Of a stretch of 59,532 nt of DNA, positions 33,646 through 42,405 are shown in pieces. The notes beneath the pieces were generated by a model. That model worked only from the letters and a program-made list of their open reading frames with translations, made no database searches and was not told where the DNA came from. Position 1 is the stretch's first letter; the number at the start of each line of letters is the position of its first letter. Source of the stretch: Flavobacteriaceae bacterium UBA5950 (GTDB lineage Bacteria; Bacteroidota; Bacteroidia; Flavobacteriales; Flavobacteriaceae); contig DJCM01000024.1 of NCBI GenBank assembly GCA_002430545.1, forward strand, positions 1-59,532. Reading direction: 5' to 3'. A program made the translations under genes and the position numbers.

Positions 33646-35253
33646 ATGGCGATTATAGTAAACATGCCGCGATTGAGTGATACCATGGAAGAAGGAACAG
33701 TATCTTCATGGCTCAAGAAAGTAGGTGATAAAGTTGAAGAAGGAGATATTCTCGCTGAAATTGAAACAGACAAAGCCACAATGGAGTTTGAGTCTTTCAA
33801 TGAAGGTTTTTTATTGCACATCGGAATTGCAGAAGGCGAAAGTGCTGCTGTAGATAGTTTGCTCGCCATCATTGGCGACGAGGGTGAGGATATCAGTGGT
33901 TTACTCAATGGGGAGTCAGCGACAGCTGCTGTAGAAGAAACCCCAGAAGCAGAAGAATCCCAGCCTGAAGAGTATACAGAACAGCCAGCAGCAACCATAC
34001 CAGATGGTGTTGAGGTTGTCAAAATGCCTCGTTTAAGCGACACCATGGAAGAAGGAACAGTTGCATCGTGGCTCAAAGGGGTTGGCGATACTGTTGAGGA
34101 AGGCGAAATCCTTGCTGAAATCGAAACAGATAAGGCAACCATGGAGTTTGAGTCTTTTTATGCAGGAGAGTTGTTACACATTGGGGTACAAGTAGGCGAA
34201 TCAGCTGCTGTTGATAGCTTGCTTGCAATCATTGGCCCTAGTGGAACTGATGTTGCTGCTGTTTTGGCTGCAGCATCAAGTTCAGACACTCCCAAGACAG
34301 AAGAGCCAAAAACAGTCACTGCTGATGCACCCCCACCAACGACTACGGCCAAGCCCTCTGAACCTGTAGAAAAAACAGTGGTACAGGCTTCTGCCAATAG
34401 CAATCAAAGGATTATGGCATCACCCCTTGCCAAAAAAATGGCTGCTGAAAAAGAAATTGATCTTCGACAAGTACAAGGGTCGGGTGAGCATGGTAGAATC
34501 GTAAAGCGTGATATCGAACAGTTTGTCCCCAGTGCAGCAACAAGTGCAGTACCATTTGTACCAAAAGGGCAGGAGTCGTCAGAAGACATTCCAAATTCGC
34601 AAATGCGAAAGGTGATTGCCAAAAGACTTGCAGAGTCTAAATTTAGTGCACCTCATTACTACCTCTCTGTAGAATTTGACATGGATGCTGCCATTGCATT
34701 CCGAAAGCAATACAATGAGTTGCCCGACACCAAAATATCATTTAATGATATCGTTGTAAAAGCAACAGCTTTGGCACTTAAACAACACCCACAGGTAAAT
34801 TCACGATGGTATGATGATCGCATGCAGCTCAATCACCACGTTCATATTGGTGTAGCTGTCGCTGTTCCTGATGGATTGGTTGTTCCAGTTGTGCGATTTG
34901 CAGATGAAATGGCATTGCAACAAATTGGTGCACAAGTCAAAGATTACGCTGTTCGTGCTCGTGACAAAAAACTTACACCTTACGAAATGGAAGATAGTAC
35001 CTTTACCATTTCCAACCTTGGTATGTTTGGGATAGATGAATTTACATCGATCATCAACCAACCCAACTCAGCCATACTTTCCGTTGGTGCAATTGTACAA
35101 AAACCAGTTGTGAAAGATGGAGAGATTGTCGTTGGAAGCACAATGAAACTAACACTTGCCTGCGACCATCGAACAGTTGATGGTGCTACAGGTGCGCAAT
35201 TTCTTCAAACACTTCGGGAATATATCGAACAACCCTTACGCTTGGTCATTTAA
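33646..35253 (+). CDS. pdhC: Pyruvate dehydrogenase E2, dihydrolipoyllysine acetyltransferase
   Basis: Core of the pyruvate dehydrogenase complex, 535 aa. Order: lipoyl domain 1 (about residues 1-80) and lipoyl domain 2 (about 125-205), each with the lipoylated lysine in ETDKATMEFES; an Ala/Pro/Glu-rich linker; the E1/E3-binding domain MASPLAKKMAAEKEIDLRQVQGSG (pieces, about 258-290); and the acetyltransferase domain with SFNDIVVKATALAL and the catalytic HRTVDGATGAQFL. The second lipoyl domain is an obvious tandem duplicate. Confidence 0.96.
   Translation: MAIIVNMPRLSDTMEEGTVSSWLKKVGDKVEEGDILAEIETDKATMEFESFNEGFLLHIGIAEGESAAVDSLLAIIGDEGEDISGLLNGESATAAVEETPEAEESQPEEYTEQPAATIPDGVEVVKMPRLSDTMEEGTVASWLKGVGDTVEEGEILAEIETDKATMEFESFYAGELLHIGVQVGESAAVDSLLAIIGPSGTDVAAVLAAASSSDTPKTEEPKTVTADAPPPTTTAKPSEPVEKTVVQASANSNQRIMASPLAKKMAAEKEIDLRQVQGSGEHGRIVKRDIEQFVPSAATSAVPFVPKGQESSEDIPNSQMRKVIAKRLAESKFSAPHYYLSVEFDMDAAIAFRKQYNELPDTKISFNDIVVKATALALKQHPQVNSRWYDDRMQLNHHVHIGVAVAVPDGLVVPVVRFADEMALQQIGAQVKDYAVRARDKKLTPYEMEDSTFTISNLGMFGIDEFTSIINQPNSAILSVGAIVQKPVVKDGEIVVGSTMKLTLACDHRTVDGATGAQFLQTLREYIEQPLRLVI
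33655..34245 (+). repeat. Tandem lipoyl-domain duplication inside pdhC
   Basis: The segment from 33661 and that from 34024 run in parallel at the DNA level, for example both contain ACCATGGAAGAAGGAACAGT, and both later encode ETDKATMEFES. The copies differ mostly at third codon positions, so the duplication is not recent. It could still support recombination between the copies. Confidence 0.8.
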
Positions 35254-35257
35254 CACT

Positions 35258-35935
35258 ATGCAATCTCCTAAACGTGTCATTGTAACTGGTGCCAGTCGTG
35301 GGATTGGTCGCGCTTTAATTGATAGGTTTTTGGACTTGGGGCATGAGGTTTGGGCTTTGTCTCGAAACACAGACAAACTCAAGAATATCAAAGGCATACA
35401 CACTGTATCAATCGACCTATCTGACGAACAACAAATAGCCGATTGGGTTCAATCATGTTGTGTTGATCATTTTGATGCTGTCATCAACAATGCTGGAATG
35501 CTCATCAACAAGCCTTTTGCTGAGACTACATATGCTGATTTTGAAGCTGTTTATCGTGTCAATGTTTTTGGGGCTGCTCAATTGATTCGTCATCTACTTC
35601 CATTACTGACAACAGATAGTCACATTCTTAACATCAGCAGTATGGGAGGTGTCAATGGCACTGCCAAATTTCCAGGACTGGCTGCCTACAGTAGCAGTAA
35701 AGGTGCCTTGGGGATACTCACCGAGCTATTGGCTGAGGAGTTTGAAGACAATGGCCCTCGTTGTAACGCTTTGGCATTGGGAGCTGTTCAAACAGAGATG
35801 CTTGCAGAGGCATTTCCAGACTACAAAGCGCCTGTTTCAGCATCACAAATGGCAACCTATATCGCCGACTTTTCACTCAATGGGCATCATTTGTACAACG
35901 GCAAAGTACTTCCGATCAGTCAATCCACACCATGA
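35258..35935 (+). CDS. Short-chain dehydrogenase/reductase (SDR) family protein
   Basis: NAD(P)-dependent oxidoreductase of 225 aa from the ATG at 35258, 4 bases after pdhC. Classical SDR motifs: VTGASRGIGRAL (about residues 9-20), INNAG, catalytic Ser in LNISSMGG and YxxxK as YSSSKGAL. The tail is slightly short for a classical SDR (after GAVQTEML about 40 residues). Substrate unknown. Its end overlaps the SprT-like gene by 4 bases. Confidence 0.9.
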   Translation: MQSPKRVIVTGASRGIGRALIDRFLDLGHEVWALSRNTDKLKNIKGIHTVSIDLSDEQQIADWVQSCCVDHFDAVINNAGMLINKPFAETTYADFEAVYRVNVFGAAQLIRHLLPLLTTDSHILNISSMGGVNGTAKFPGLAAYSSSKGALGILTELLAEEFEDNGPRCNALALGAVQTEMLAEAFPDYKAPVSASQMATYIADFSLNGHHLYNGKVLPISQSTP

Positions 35936-36528
35936 GTGCTTTTACGACGTATTTGCCAGTCAATGCGCGTTCTAGATGTCTCAACTTGGTTAAAGAACAT
36001 CCAGTCTCTATTCGTGTTGTCAATCCAAGACGAACAAAGCATGGGGATTTTCGAAAATTTCCTGATGGAAGAATTCAGATTACCTTAAATAAAATGGAAA
36101 ACCCCTATCGATTTTTAATCACTTTTATTCATGAGTGGGCTCATTGGTTGGTGATGCAGCAACACCCATTCAGAACCCAACCTCATGGTTCGATTTGGAA
36201 ACAAACGTTTAAAATACAAATGCTGCCATTTCTGCAAGACCAAATTTTTCCTGAGAACCTATTGGGACTTTTGGCAAAGCATATGAAGAATCCCAAAGCA
36301 ACGATAGACGCTGACCCTCAATTGGCAATTGCACTGAAGCAATATGACCCTTCTAATGATAAAAACTTTATTTTTGAGTTAGAAACTGGTACTCGCTTTC
36401 AAGCAAACAATGGAAAGATCTACGAGCTTGGGCATTTGCATAGAAAACGCTACGCTTGCATTGAGCTTGCCACCAAAAGAACTTATCTCTTCGCTGCTCA
36501 CAGTGAGGTTCAGATAGTTGAGAATTAA
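35932..36528 (+). CDS. SprT-like zinc metallopeptidase domain protein
   Basis: 198 aa. The SprT-like core is shown by ITLNKMENPYRFLITFIHEWAHWLVMQ (pieces; HEWAH at about residues 64-68) and the third-ligand region PHGSIWK. The zinc-ribbon cysteine pairs found in some SprT proteins are absent; the C-terminus is instead an unassigned beta-rich tail (FQANNGKIYELGHLHRKRY). In eukaryotes SprT/Spartan proteins degrade DNA-protein crosslinks; the bacterial role is not established. Confidence 0.85.
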   Translation: MSAFTTYLPVNARSRCLNLVKEHPVSIRVVNPRRTKHGDFRKFPDGRIQITLNKMENPYRFLITFIHEWAHWLVMQQHPFRTQPHGSIWKQTFKIQMLPFLQDQIFPENLLGLLAKHMKNPKATIDADPQLAIALKQYDPSNDKNFIFELETGTRFQANNGKIYELGHLHRKRYACIELATKRTYLFAAHSEVQIVEN

Positions 36529-36541
36529 AGACGTCTACGAG

Positions 36542-37978
36542 ATGGAATCTAAATTTGATTTTTCAGAAGAAACCAACGCTGCCAAAGCTGAACTTCAGCA
36601 AGACGCAAAAGGGTTTTTTATAAGTCTTTTTCGATTTATGGCTACCCTTTTATCTATTCGTAAAGACACAGATTACAGAGCAACAATTCAAGCTATTCAA
36701 GACGATATCTCTTTCAGAGGTGCCACTGCTTGGGTATTGATATGCTCCATTTTTCTTGCTTCCATTGGACTGAACGCCAATTCCACTGCTGTTGTGATTG
36801 GTGCAATGTTAATCGCACCTCTGATGGGACCTGTTTTGGGGGTAGGTGTGTCCTTGGCGATTAATGACTTGGCAACGCTTCGTCGGTCGTTGGTGAACTT
36901 CGCAGTCATGGTATTGTTAAGTGTAATAACTGCCTTTCTTTTTTTCGCACTTTTTCCACTTCGTGAAGAGTCGAGTGAGCTTTTGGCTCGTGTGAGTCCT
37001 GATATTCGAGACGTATTGATCGCCTTTTTTGGGGGTTTAGCCTTGATCATTGCACGAACAAAAAAGGGTACAATTACCTCTGTCATTTTTGGCGTTGCGA
37101 TTGCCACTGCCCTCATGCCACCCCTTTGCACTGTTGGTTATGCACTGGCGCATTCCAACATTGCCTATGCACTTGGGGCGTTGTATTTATTTGCCATCAA
37201 TGCAAGTTTTATTGCCCTTGCTGCCTATTTGGTCGTCAAACTCTTGCGATTCCCTATGATAGAGTATGCAAATGCTAAAAAACGACTTCGGATATCTCGC
37301 CTGGCTACATTACTGGCTTTATTGATGGCGATCCCTGCTGGATTTACTTTTGTTGATGTATTACAACAGAGTCGTTTTCAAGCTGCTGCACAATTGTTTT
37401 TAGAGAATGAACTTCAAGGGATTGACAATGCCGATTATCTTCGTCAGACAGCACGTATTGAGTATGATGATGTTCAACCCAAAGTGGTGATTAACTCTTT
37501 TGGCGTTGCACCTCTCGACCCAGCAGTTGAACGCTTGTTGAATGAGAGGATTACATCTTATGAATCACTTAACAACGCAGAGTTGATTATCAATCAATTG
37601 GAAAGAGAAGTCAATCAGTTTGACCAACAGCGCTATTTGATTGAGTTGCGCAAACGAGACTCATTAGAGCTCATTCGACAGCAAAATGAGATTGAATCAC
37701 TTCAAAACAAAATAGGGGAGCTCAGCCATCAAACCACAGATCATATATCTTTTGATCAAATCATTGCAGAGCTGAGAGTCATCAGCCCATTTGTGCGTGA
37801 GCTGAGTTATGCCCAAACTTATATATCAAACTTTGATAAGATTGACACAATTGCAGTCTTTCGTATGCAGTGGGATTCTTCTTTAGATTCAATTGCTATT
37901 CAATTGGAGGAAGAGCGTTTGCGAAATTGGTTGTCGATTCAGCTGCAGGAGCGACCTTTTGTCCTCGAAAGGAATTAA
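36542..37978 (+). CDS. DUF389 (TIGR00341) membrane protein
   Basis: 478-aa inner-membrane protein from the ATG at 36542; an earlier in-frame start at 36518 overlaps the SprT-like gene. The DUF389 core is clear: SFRGATAWVLICSIFLASIGLNANSTAVVIGAMLIAPLMGPVLGVG (pieces, about residues 58-105), with five or six helices up to about 255. The C-terminal 200 residues are soluble, with a helical, probably coiled-coil stretch at about 335-400. Function unknown; transport has been suggested for the family. Its TAA interlocks with the mlaF stop (37975-37978). Confidence 0.88.
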   Translation: MESKFDFSEETNAAKAELQQDAKGFFISLFRFMATLLSIRKDTDYRATIQAIQDDISFRGATAWVLICSIFLASIGLNANSTAVVIGAMLIAPLMGPVLGVGVSLAINDLATLRRSLVNFAVMVLLSVITAFLFFALFPLREESSELLARVSPDIRDVLIAFFGGLALIIARTKKGTITSVIFGVAIATALMPPLCTVGYALAHSNIAYALGALYLFAINASFIALAAYLVVKLLRFPMIEYANAKKRLRISRLATLLALLMAIPAGFTFVDVLQQSRFQAAAQLFLENELQGIDNADYLRQTARIEYDDVQPKVVINSFGVAPLDPAVERLLNERITSYESLNNAELIINQLEREVNQFDQQRYLIELRKRDSLELIRQQNEIESLQNKIGELSHQTTDHISFDQIIAELRVISPFVRELSYAQTYISNFDKIDTIAVFRMQWDSSLDSIAIQLEEERLRNWLSIQLQERPFVLERN

Positions 37979-38736
37979 TCGTTGAGATAAAGCTTTCGTA
38001 CTTTTTTGAATAAATTTGAGGAGTAGACAAAGTCTGTAACAGCTTCGTTATCAGTCTTAAATATGTTTTTATTCGACCCCTCCCACGCTTTATTTCCATC
38101 TTTCAAAAAGAGAATGGTTTCGCCTATTTCCATCACTGAATTCATATCATGCGAATTGATTACAGTGGTAATGTCATACTCTTTTGTGAGTTCTTGAATA
38201 AGGTTGTCGATAACAATAGCTGTTTTTGGGTCAAGACCAGAGTTGGGTTCGTCACAAAAGAGATATTTGGGTCGCATCACAACTGCTCGAGCAATGGCGA
38301 CACGCTTTTGCATACCACCTGAGATTTCATTGGGTAATTTATGTCTTGCATCTATCAGGTTTACACGCTCGATGACAGCCTCGGCTTGATCGATCATTTC
38401 TGCTTCTGAAAACTTGGTTAGCATTCGCATTGGAAACAGTACATTTTCAACCACACTCATCGAATCGAAGAGTGCACTTCCTTGAAAAACCATACCGATT
38501 TCTCTTCGAAGAACCCTATGTTCATCCTCCGACATGGAAGAAAATGAGCTATTGTCAAAATAGATTTCACCACTGTTTGGCCTAAAAAGACCTAGAAGAA
38601 TTTTGAGCAAAACAGTTTTACCAGAACCACTTTGACCAATTACCAAATTTGTTTTTCCTCTCTTAAATTCAGTTGAAATCCCTTTTAATACGGCAGTGCC
38701 GTCAAACTGTTTGTGTATGTTTTCTATTCGTATCAT
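37975..38736 (-). CDS. mlaF: ABC transporter ATP-binding protein, MlaF type
   Basis: ATPase of the Mla-type phospholipid transporter, 253 aa. Walker A GQSGSGKTVLL (about residues 34-44), Q-loop MVFQGSALFDSMSV, signature ISGGMQKRVAIARA, Walker B YLFCDEPNSGLD and H-loop INSHDM are intact. The GSALFDSMSVVENV segment is typical of MlaF rather than other importers. mlaE lies 1 base upstream; an MCE-domain MlaD is not in the window. Confidence 0.9.
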   Translation of the reverse strand: MIRIENIHKQFDGTAVLKGISTEFKRGKTNLVIGQSGSGKTVLLKILLGLFRPNSGEIYFDNSSFSSMSEDEHRVLRREIGMVFQGSALFDSMSVVENVLFPMRMLTKFSEAEMIDQAEAVIERVNLIDARHKLPNEISGGMQKRVAIARAVVMRPKYLFCDEPNSGLDPKTAIVIDNLIQELTKEYDITTVINSHDMNSVMEIGETILFLKDGNKAWEGSNKNIFKTDNEAVTDFVYSSNLFKKVRKLYLND

Positions 38737-38737
38737 T

Positions 38738-39469
38738 TTATGGGAAAAACAGTTGGGTTATAAAATAGTTGACAACAATGATCACGACTGAACACCAAAC
38801 AAAGGAGACTGTACTTGCACGGCCAACATCAAGTGCGCCACCTTTCATATAATAACCATGATACGAGGGGATTGTAGCCAAAATCATTGCGAACAAAAAG
38901 GTTTTCACAAAAGCATAAACGACATGATAGGAATTGAATCCCAACTGAACGCCCTCAACATAGGCAGAGCTGCTTGAATAACCACCATATATGGTTGCAG
39001 CCCAACCACCAAAAATACCTAAAAACATGGAAAAGATAATAACGATTGGCAATAAAGTCATTGCTATGAGCTTGGGAAACACCAAAAAATTGACTGAATT
39101 GATACCCATCACTTCTAGGGCATCGATTTGCTCTGTTACACGCATCGTTCCTATGCTTGAGGTGATATATGACCCAACTTTTCCTGCCAAAATAATTGCC
39201 ATAAAAGTGGGTGAAAATTCTAAAATAATCGATTGTCGGGTTGCGAAACCAACTAGATTTTCAGGCAAAAAAGAACTGTCTATGTTCAGAGCCGTCTGCA
39301 TAGAAACAACACCACCAACAAAGAATGAAAGAAAGCATACAATACCCAATGAACCCAAGATCAAATCCTGAATTTCTTTCATCACAAGCCCATACATAAT
39401 CGAGCGTTTCGTAGGTTTGATAAACACCAAGCGAAGCATCAAAAAATAGGTACCAATGTGTTTGAGCAT
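38738..39469 (-). CDS. mlaE: MlaE family lipid ABC transporter permease
   Basis: Inner-membrane permease of the Mla/MCE lipid transport system, 243 aa from the ATG at 39469 (an in-frame GTG at 39475 is possible). It has about five hydrophobic segments and the MlaE hallmark regions GVVSMQTALN, LGPVLTA-like FSPTFMAIILAGKVGSYITSSIGTMRVTEQIDALEVMGINSVNFLVFPKLIA (pieces). Pairs with the ATPase gene downstream and is divergent from pafA. Confidence 0.9.
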   Translation of the reverse strand: MLKHIGTYFLMLRLVFIKPTKRSIMYGLVMKEIQDLILGSLGIVCFLSFFVGGVVSMQTALNIDSSFLPENLVGFATRQSIILEFSPTFMAIILAGKVGSYITSSIGTMRVTEQIDALEVMGINSVNFLVFPKLIAMTLLPIVIIFSMFLGIFGGWAATIYGGYSSSSAYVEGVQLGFNSYHVVYAFVKTFLFAMILATIPSYHGYYMKGGALDVGRASTVSFVWCSVVIIVVNYFITQLFFP

Positions 39470-39528
39470 ATTCACCTGACGAAAGTAAAAAATAATGTTT
39501 GCTTAAAAGTGTTGTGTTTCAAAAAAAT

Positions 39529-39536
39529 TATATTTG
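39529..39536 (+). promoter_or_regulatory. -7 promoter element of pafA
   Basis: TATATTTG matches TAnnTTTG and ends 17 bases before the ATG at 39554, which supports that start over an earlier in-frame one at 39458. Confidence 0.45.
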
Positions 39537-39553
39537 GTGTTTTAATTTCAATC

Positions 39554-41203
39554 ATGAAAATACTTCTGCCTGCTTGTTTTATTTTACTAAGCCTTGTGGC
39601 TTGCAACCCATCTACACAAGAAAATGCACCCAAGCTTGTGGTTGGCATTGTCGTTGATCAGATGCGATATGATTATCTCACTCGCTACTGGGATGGCTTT
39701 GGGCCAAATGGATTTAAACGCTTTTATAAAGAGGGATTTGTGGCTCACAATCACCACTTTAACTATTATCAAACCCTAACAGGGCCTGGGCATGCTTCCA
39801 TTGCAACAGGAACAACCCCCTCGGTTCATGGGATTATAGGCAATGAATGGTATGATCGTACCATGCAACAAGAGGTGTATTGTGTTGATGACGACGATGT
39901 AAAGGGCTTGGGCTCAGCAGTCAAAGGCAGAAAATCTCCTAAACAGCTCATCACAACCACGTTTGGAGATCAACTTCGGTTGCACACTCAGTTTCGAAAC
40001 AAGGTGATTGGGGTGTCTCTTAAAGATCGCTCTGCTGTACTCTCAACTGGGCATTCGGCCAATGCAGCATATTGGTTTGCTGGAGACCAAGAAGGTGTTT
40101 TTACAACAAGCACCTACTATATGGATTCTTTACCAAAATGGGTGTCTGACTATAATGCCAAAAAATATCCTCATCAATACGCTTCATCTGTTTGGAACAC
40201 CTTAAAACCGATTGACACTTATACTGCTAGTGGACCTGATGATACGCCTTATGAAGGTATATTTAAGGGTGCAGAACGACCAACATTCCCTTACGACCTA
40301 TCAAATCTTTCGCCTGATTATTATAAAGACAAGGGGTTAGACTTGGTTCGCAATACTCCTTTTGGGAATACGATGGTAACAGATATGGCTGTTCTTGCCC
40401 TTGCCAATGAAGACCTTGGCAAAACAGCAGAAACAGATGTGTTGATGGTGAGTTACTCCTCAACAGATCATATAGGGCATCAGTTTGGTTTGACTTCTGT
40501 TGAAATACAAGACACCTATTTGCGATTGGATTTGGAATTGGAGCGATTGTTTTCTGAAATTGATCAGATGGTTGGAATGGACCAGGTTACCCTGTTTCTT
40601 ACCTCAGATCATGGAGCTGTTCATGTCCCCAAGTATCTCAACAATCACAAATTTCCAGGGGGTCATGAAAAAAGTAAGGGAATCAAAGATCAAGTCAATC
40701 AAGCTTTTTTTTCGAAAACAGGGGTCGATAATTTAGTGCTGCACATTGGCAATGATCAGATGTATTTGGATCATGAAAAAATTGAGAAAAATAAACTCGT
40801 TTTAGATGAGTTGACAGCTGAAGCGATTGCTGTAATCCTTCGTTTTCCTACCATTGAAAAGACATTTAAAACAACTGACGTGCCTTTTTTGAGCCCATCT
40901 GAAAAACTGCACAACCTCTTGCTACGTGGCAACCATGTCAAAAGAGCGGGTGATATTTATATGATCCCCAAACCAGGGCATATTGATTATGGTCATACAG
41001 GTACAACTCATGGCACTGGCTTTTCCTATGATACGCATGCGCCACTTTTGATGATGGGTCGTGGAATCAAGTCAGGGCAGACCTACGAAATGACTTCGAT
41101 TACAGACATTGCTCCAACGATGTGTGCCTTGTTGGGCATCGCTTTTCCAAATGGGATGACAGGAGATGTGATTTCTGAAGCGCTCGCTAAATCTGATAAG
41201 TAA
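39554..41203 (+). CDS. pafA: PafA-type alkaline phosphatase, lipoprotein
   Basis: Exported phosphomonoesterase of the alkaline phosphatase superfamily, 549 aa, that releases phosphate from organic esters. The ATG at 39554 opens a lipoprotein signal peptide ending LVAC (Cys about residue 16). Motifs: VVDQMRYDYL (metal Asp), the nucleophile loop YYQTLTGPGHASIATG with Thr in the PafA position, STDHIGHQFG, TSDHGAVHVPKYL and THGTGFSYDTHAPLLMMG. Flavobacteria use such enzymes constitutively to obtain phosphate. Its end overlaps the convergent ketosynthase gene by 17 bases. Confidence 0.9.
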   Translation: MKILLPACFILLSLVACNPSTQENAPKLVVGIVVDQMRYDYLTRYWDGFGPNGFKRFYKEGFVAHNHHFNYYQTLTGPGHASIATGTTPSVHGIIGNEWYDRTMQQEVYCVDDDDVKGLGSAVKGRKSPKQLITTTFGDQLRLHTQFRNKVIGVSLKDRSAVLSTGHSANAAYWFAGDQEGVFTTSTYYMDSLPKWVSDYNAKKYPHQYASSVWNTLKPIDTYTASGPDDTPYEGIFKGAERPTFPYDLSNLSPDYYKDKGLDLVRNTPFGNTMVTDMAVLALANEDLGKTAETDVLMVSYSSTDHIGHQFGLTSVEIQDTYLRLDLELERLFSEIDQMVGMDQVTLFLTSDHGAVHVPKYLNNHKFPGGHEKSKGIKDQVNQAFFSKTGVDNLVLHIGNDQMYLDHEKIEKNKLVLDELTAEAIAVILRFPTIEKTFKTTDVPFLSPSEKLHNLLLRGNHVKRAGDIYMIPKPGHIDYGHTGTTHGTGFSYDTHAPLLMMGRGIKSGQTYEMTSITDIAPTMCALLGIAFPNGMTGDVISEALAKSDK

Positions 41204-42245
41204 CAGCGTTGATATTCATTCCAGCACCAACACTGGCAAACATCACGACATCACCTTTATTGAGCTTGTGATCTTTAAGTTGATTTTTCCGAACCAAGTC
41301 AAAGAGTGTGGGGACAGTGGCCACAGAGCTATTGCCATAGGTTTGTATGTTCATTGGCAGCACACCCGCAGGCATTTGCGCTCTGTATAGGCGATAAAAA
41401 CGTTTTAAAATTGCCTCATCCATTTTCTCATTGGCTTGATGGATAAACACTTTTTTGAGATCTTCAATTTGATATCCAGATGCATCGAAACAATCCTTCA
41501 TCGCTAGGGGAACATGGCTTAGCGCAAACTCATACACTTTGCGCCCCTCCATTTTGATGTATGGGGTGTTATTGTTTTTAGGATTACAATATGAACCTCC
41601 GGCATATATATAGTAGGTTTCATCGATAGTGTAGGTCGCAGTGCGATGTGATAAAAGGCCCCCATCTTCATCTGTATCTTCAATGATGGTCGCACCTGCA
41701 CCATCTGCAAAAATCATAGAATCTCTGTCATTGTGATCCACAACACGAGACAGGGTTTCTGCTCCGATAACAAGGCATCGTTTTGCAATTCCTGATTTGA
41801 TGAAGGCTTGCGCTTGGATGACACCTTCTAGCCATCCAGGGCAACCAAATATGAGATCATAGGCCACACAATTTGGGTTTTGAATACCCAGTTTGTGCTT
41901 TACTCGCGCTGCAACAGCTGGCAACATATCCGAATGGGTATGACCATGACTGACATCCCCAAAGTTATGCCCCACGATAATATAGTCGAGTTGCTCAGGG
42001 TCAATACTCGCATCATCGATTGCTCGCTCGGCGGCAAAATTAGCAAGATCACTCGTGTTGTGATGATTTTTGGCATACTTACGCTCAGCGATACCAGTGA
42101 TTGACTGAAACTTTTCGATGATTGACTCGTTGGCAATTGAAAATGGAGTGCCATCAGCCTGATAAAATTCATGCTGTAAAAAGTCCTGATTGGATGTAAT
42201 GTTTTCAGGAATATAACACCCAGTCCCTGTAATTTTAATGGCCAT
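41187..42245 (-). CDS. 3-oxoacyl-ACP synthase III family protein (FabH-like)
   Basis: Thiolase-fold condensing enzyme of 352 aa. The catalytic triad is present: Cys in DLIFGCPGWLEGVIQA, His in VFIHQANEKMDEAI and Asn in YGNSSVATVPTLFD. It opens with ITGTGCYIPENITSN. It is longer than typical FabH (about 320 aa), with inserts around YIYAGGSYCNPKNNN, matching a second FabH-like type seen near gcvP in flavobacteria. It may not be the main fatty-acid initiator. A small ORF overlaps its start. Confidence 0.88.
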   Translation of the reverse strand: MAIKITGTGCYIPENITSNQDFLQHEFYQADGTPFSIANESIIEKFQSITGIAERKYAKNHHNTSDLANFAAERAIDDASIDPEQLDYIIVGHNFGDVSHGHTHSDMLPAVAARVKHKLGIQNPNCVAYDLIFGCPGWLEGVIQAQAFIKSGIAKRCLVIGAETLSRVVDHNDRDSMIFADGAGATIIEDTDEDGGLLSHRTATYTIDETYYIYAGGSYCNPKNNNTPYIKMEGRKVYEFALSHVPLAMKDCFDASGYQIEDLKKVFIHQANEKMDEAILKRFYRLYRAQMPAGVLPMNIQTYGNSSVATVPTLFDLVRKNQLKDHKLNKGDVVMFASVGAGMNINAVTYQI

Positions 42246-42330
42246 TTACAAAGCTTTTAATCAAAACTAAATACATTCTTACACTCAGCAGTAGAAACAT
42301 AAAAGTTACTACGATGCCCAAAAATAGCAT
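42235..42330 (-). CDS. Putative 31-aa membrane peptide overlapping the FabH-like gene
   Basis: From an ATG at 42330 the minus strand encodes 31 residues, nearly all hydrophobic (LFLGIVVTFMFLLLSV), then a short basic-hydrophobic tail; the TAA lies at 42237-42235. It overlaps the ketosynthase ATG (42245) by 11 bases, a layout typical of translational coupling. The rest of the 42331-42405 gap is AT-rich and shows no other gene. Not recognised; it may be chance, given the short length. Confidence 0.4.
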   Translation of the reverse strand: MLFLGIVVTFMFLLLSVRMYLVLIKSFVNGH

Positions 42331-42405
42331 AAGAAGCTGAAAAGTATAACCTTGGATGCAAACAAATATTATAAATACCTAAAAATCAAATATTTAAATT
42401 TAAAT

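Noticed and set aside
33639..34142. 167-codon serine-rich ORF on the minus strand opposite pdhC
   Set aside because: It is the antisense of the duplicated lipoyl domains and linker; the Ser/Thr repeats mirror the pdhC duplication. No independent evidence of a gene.
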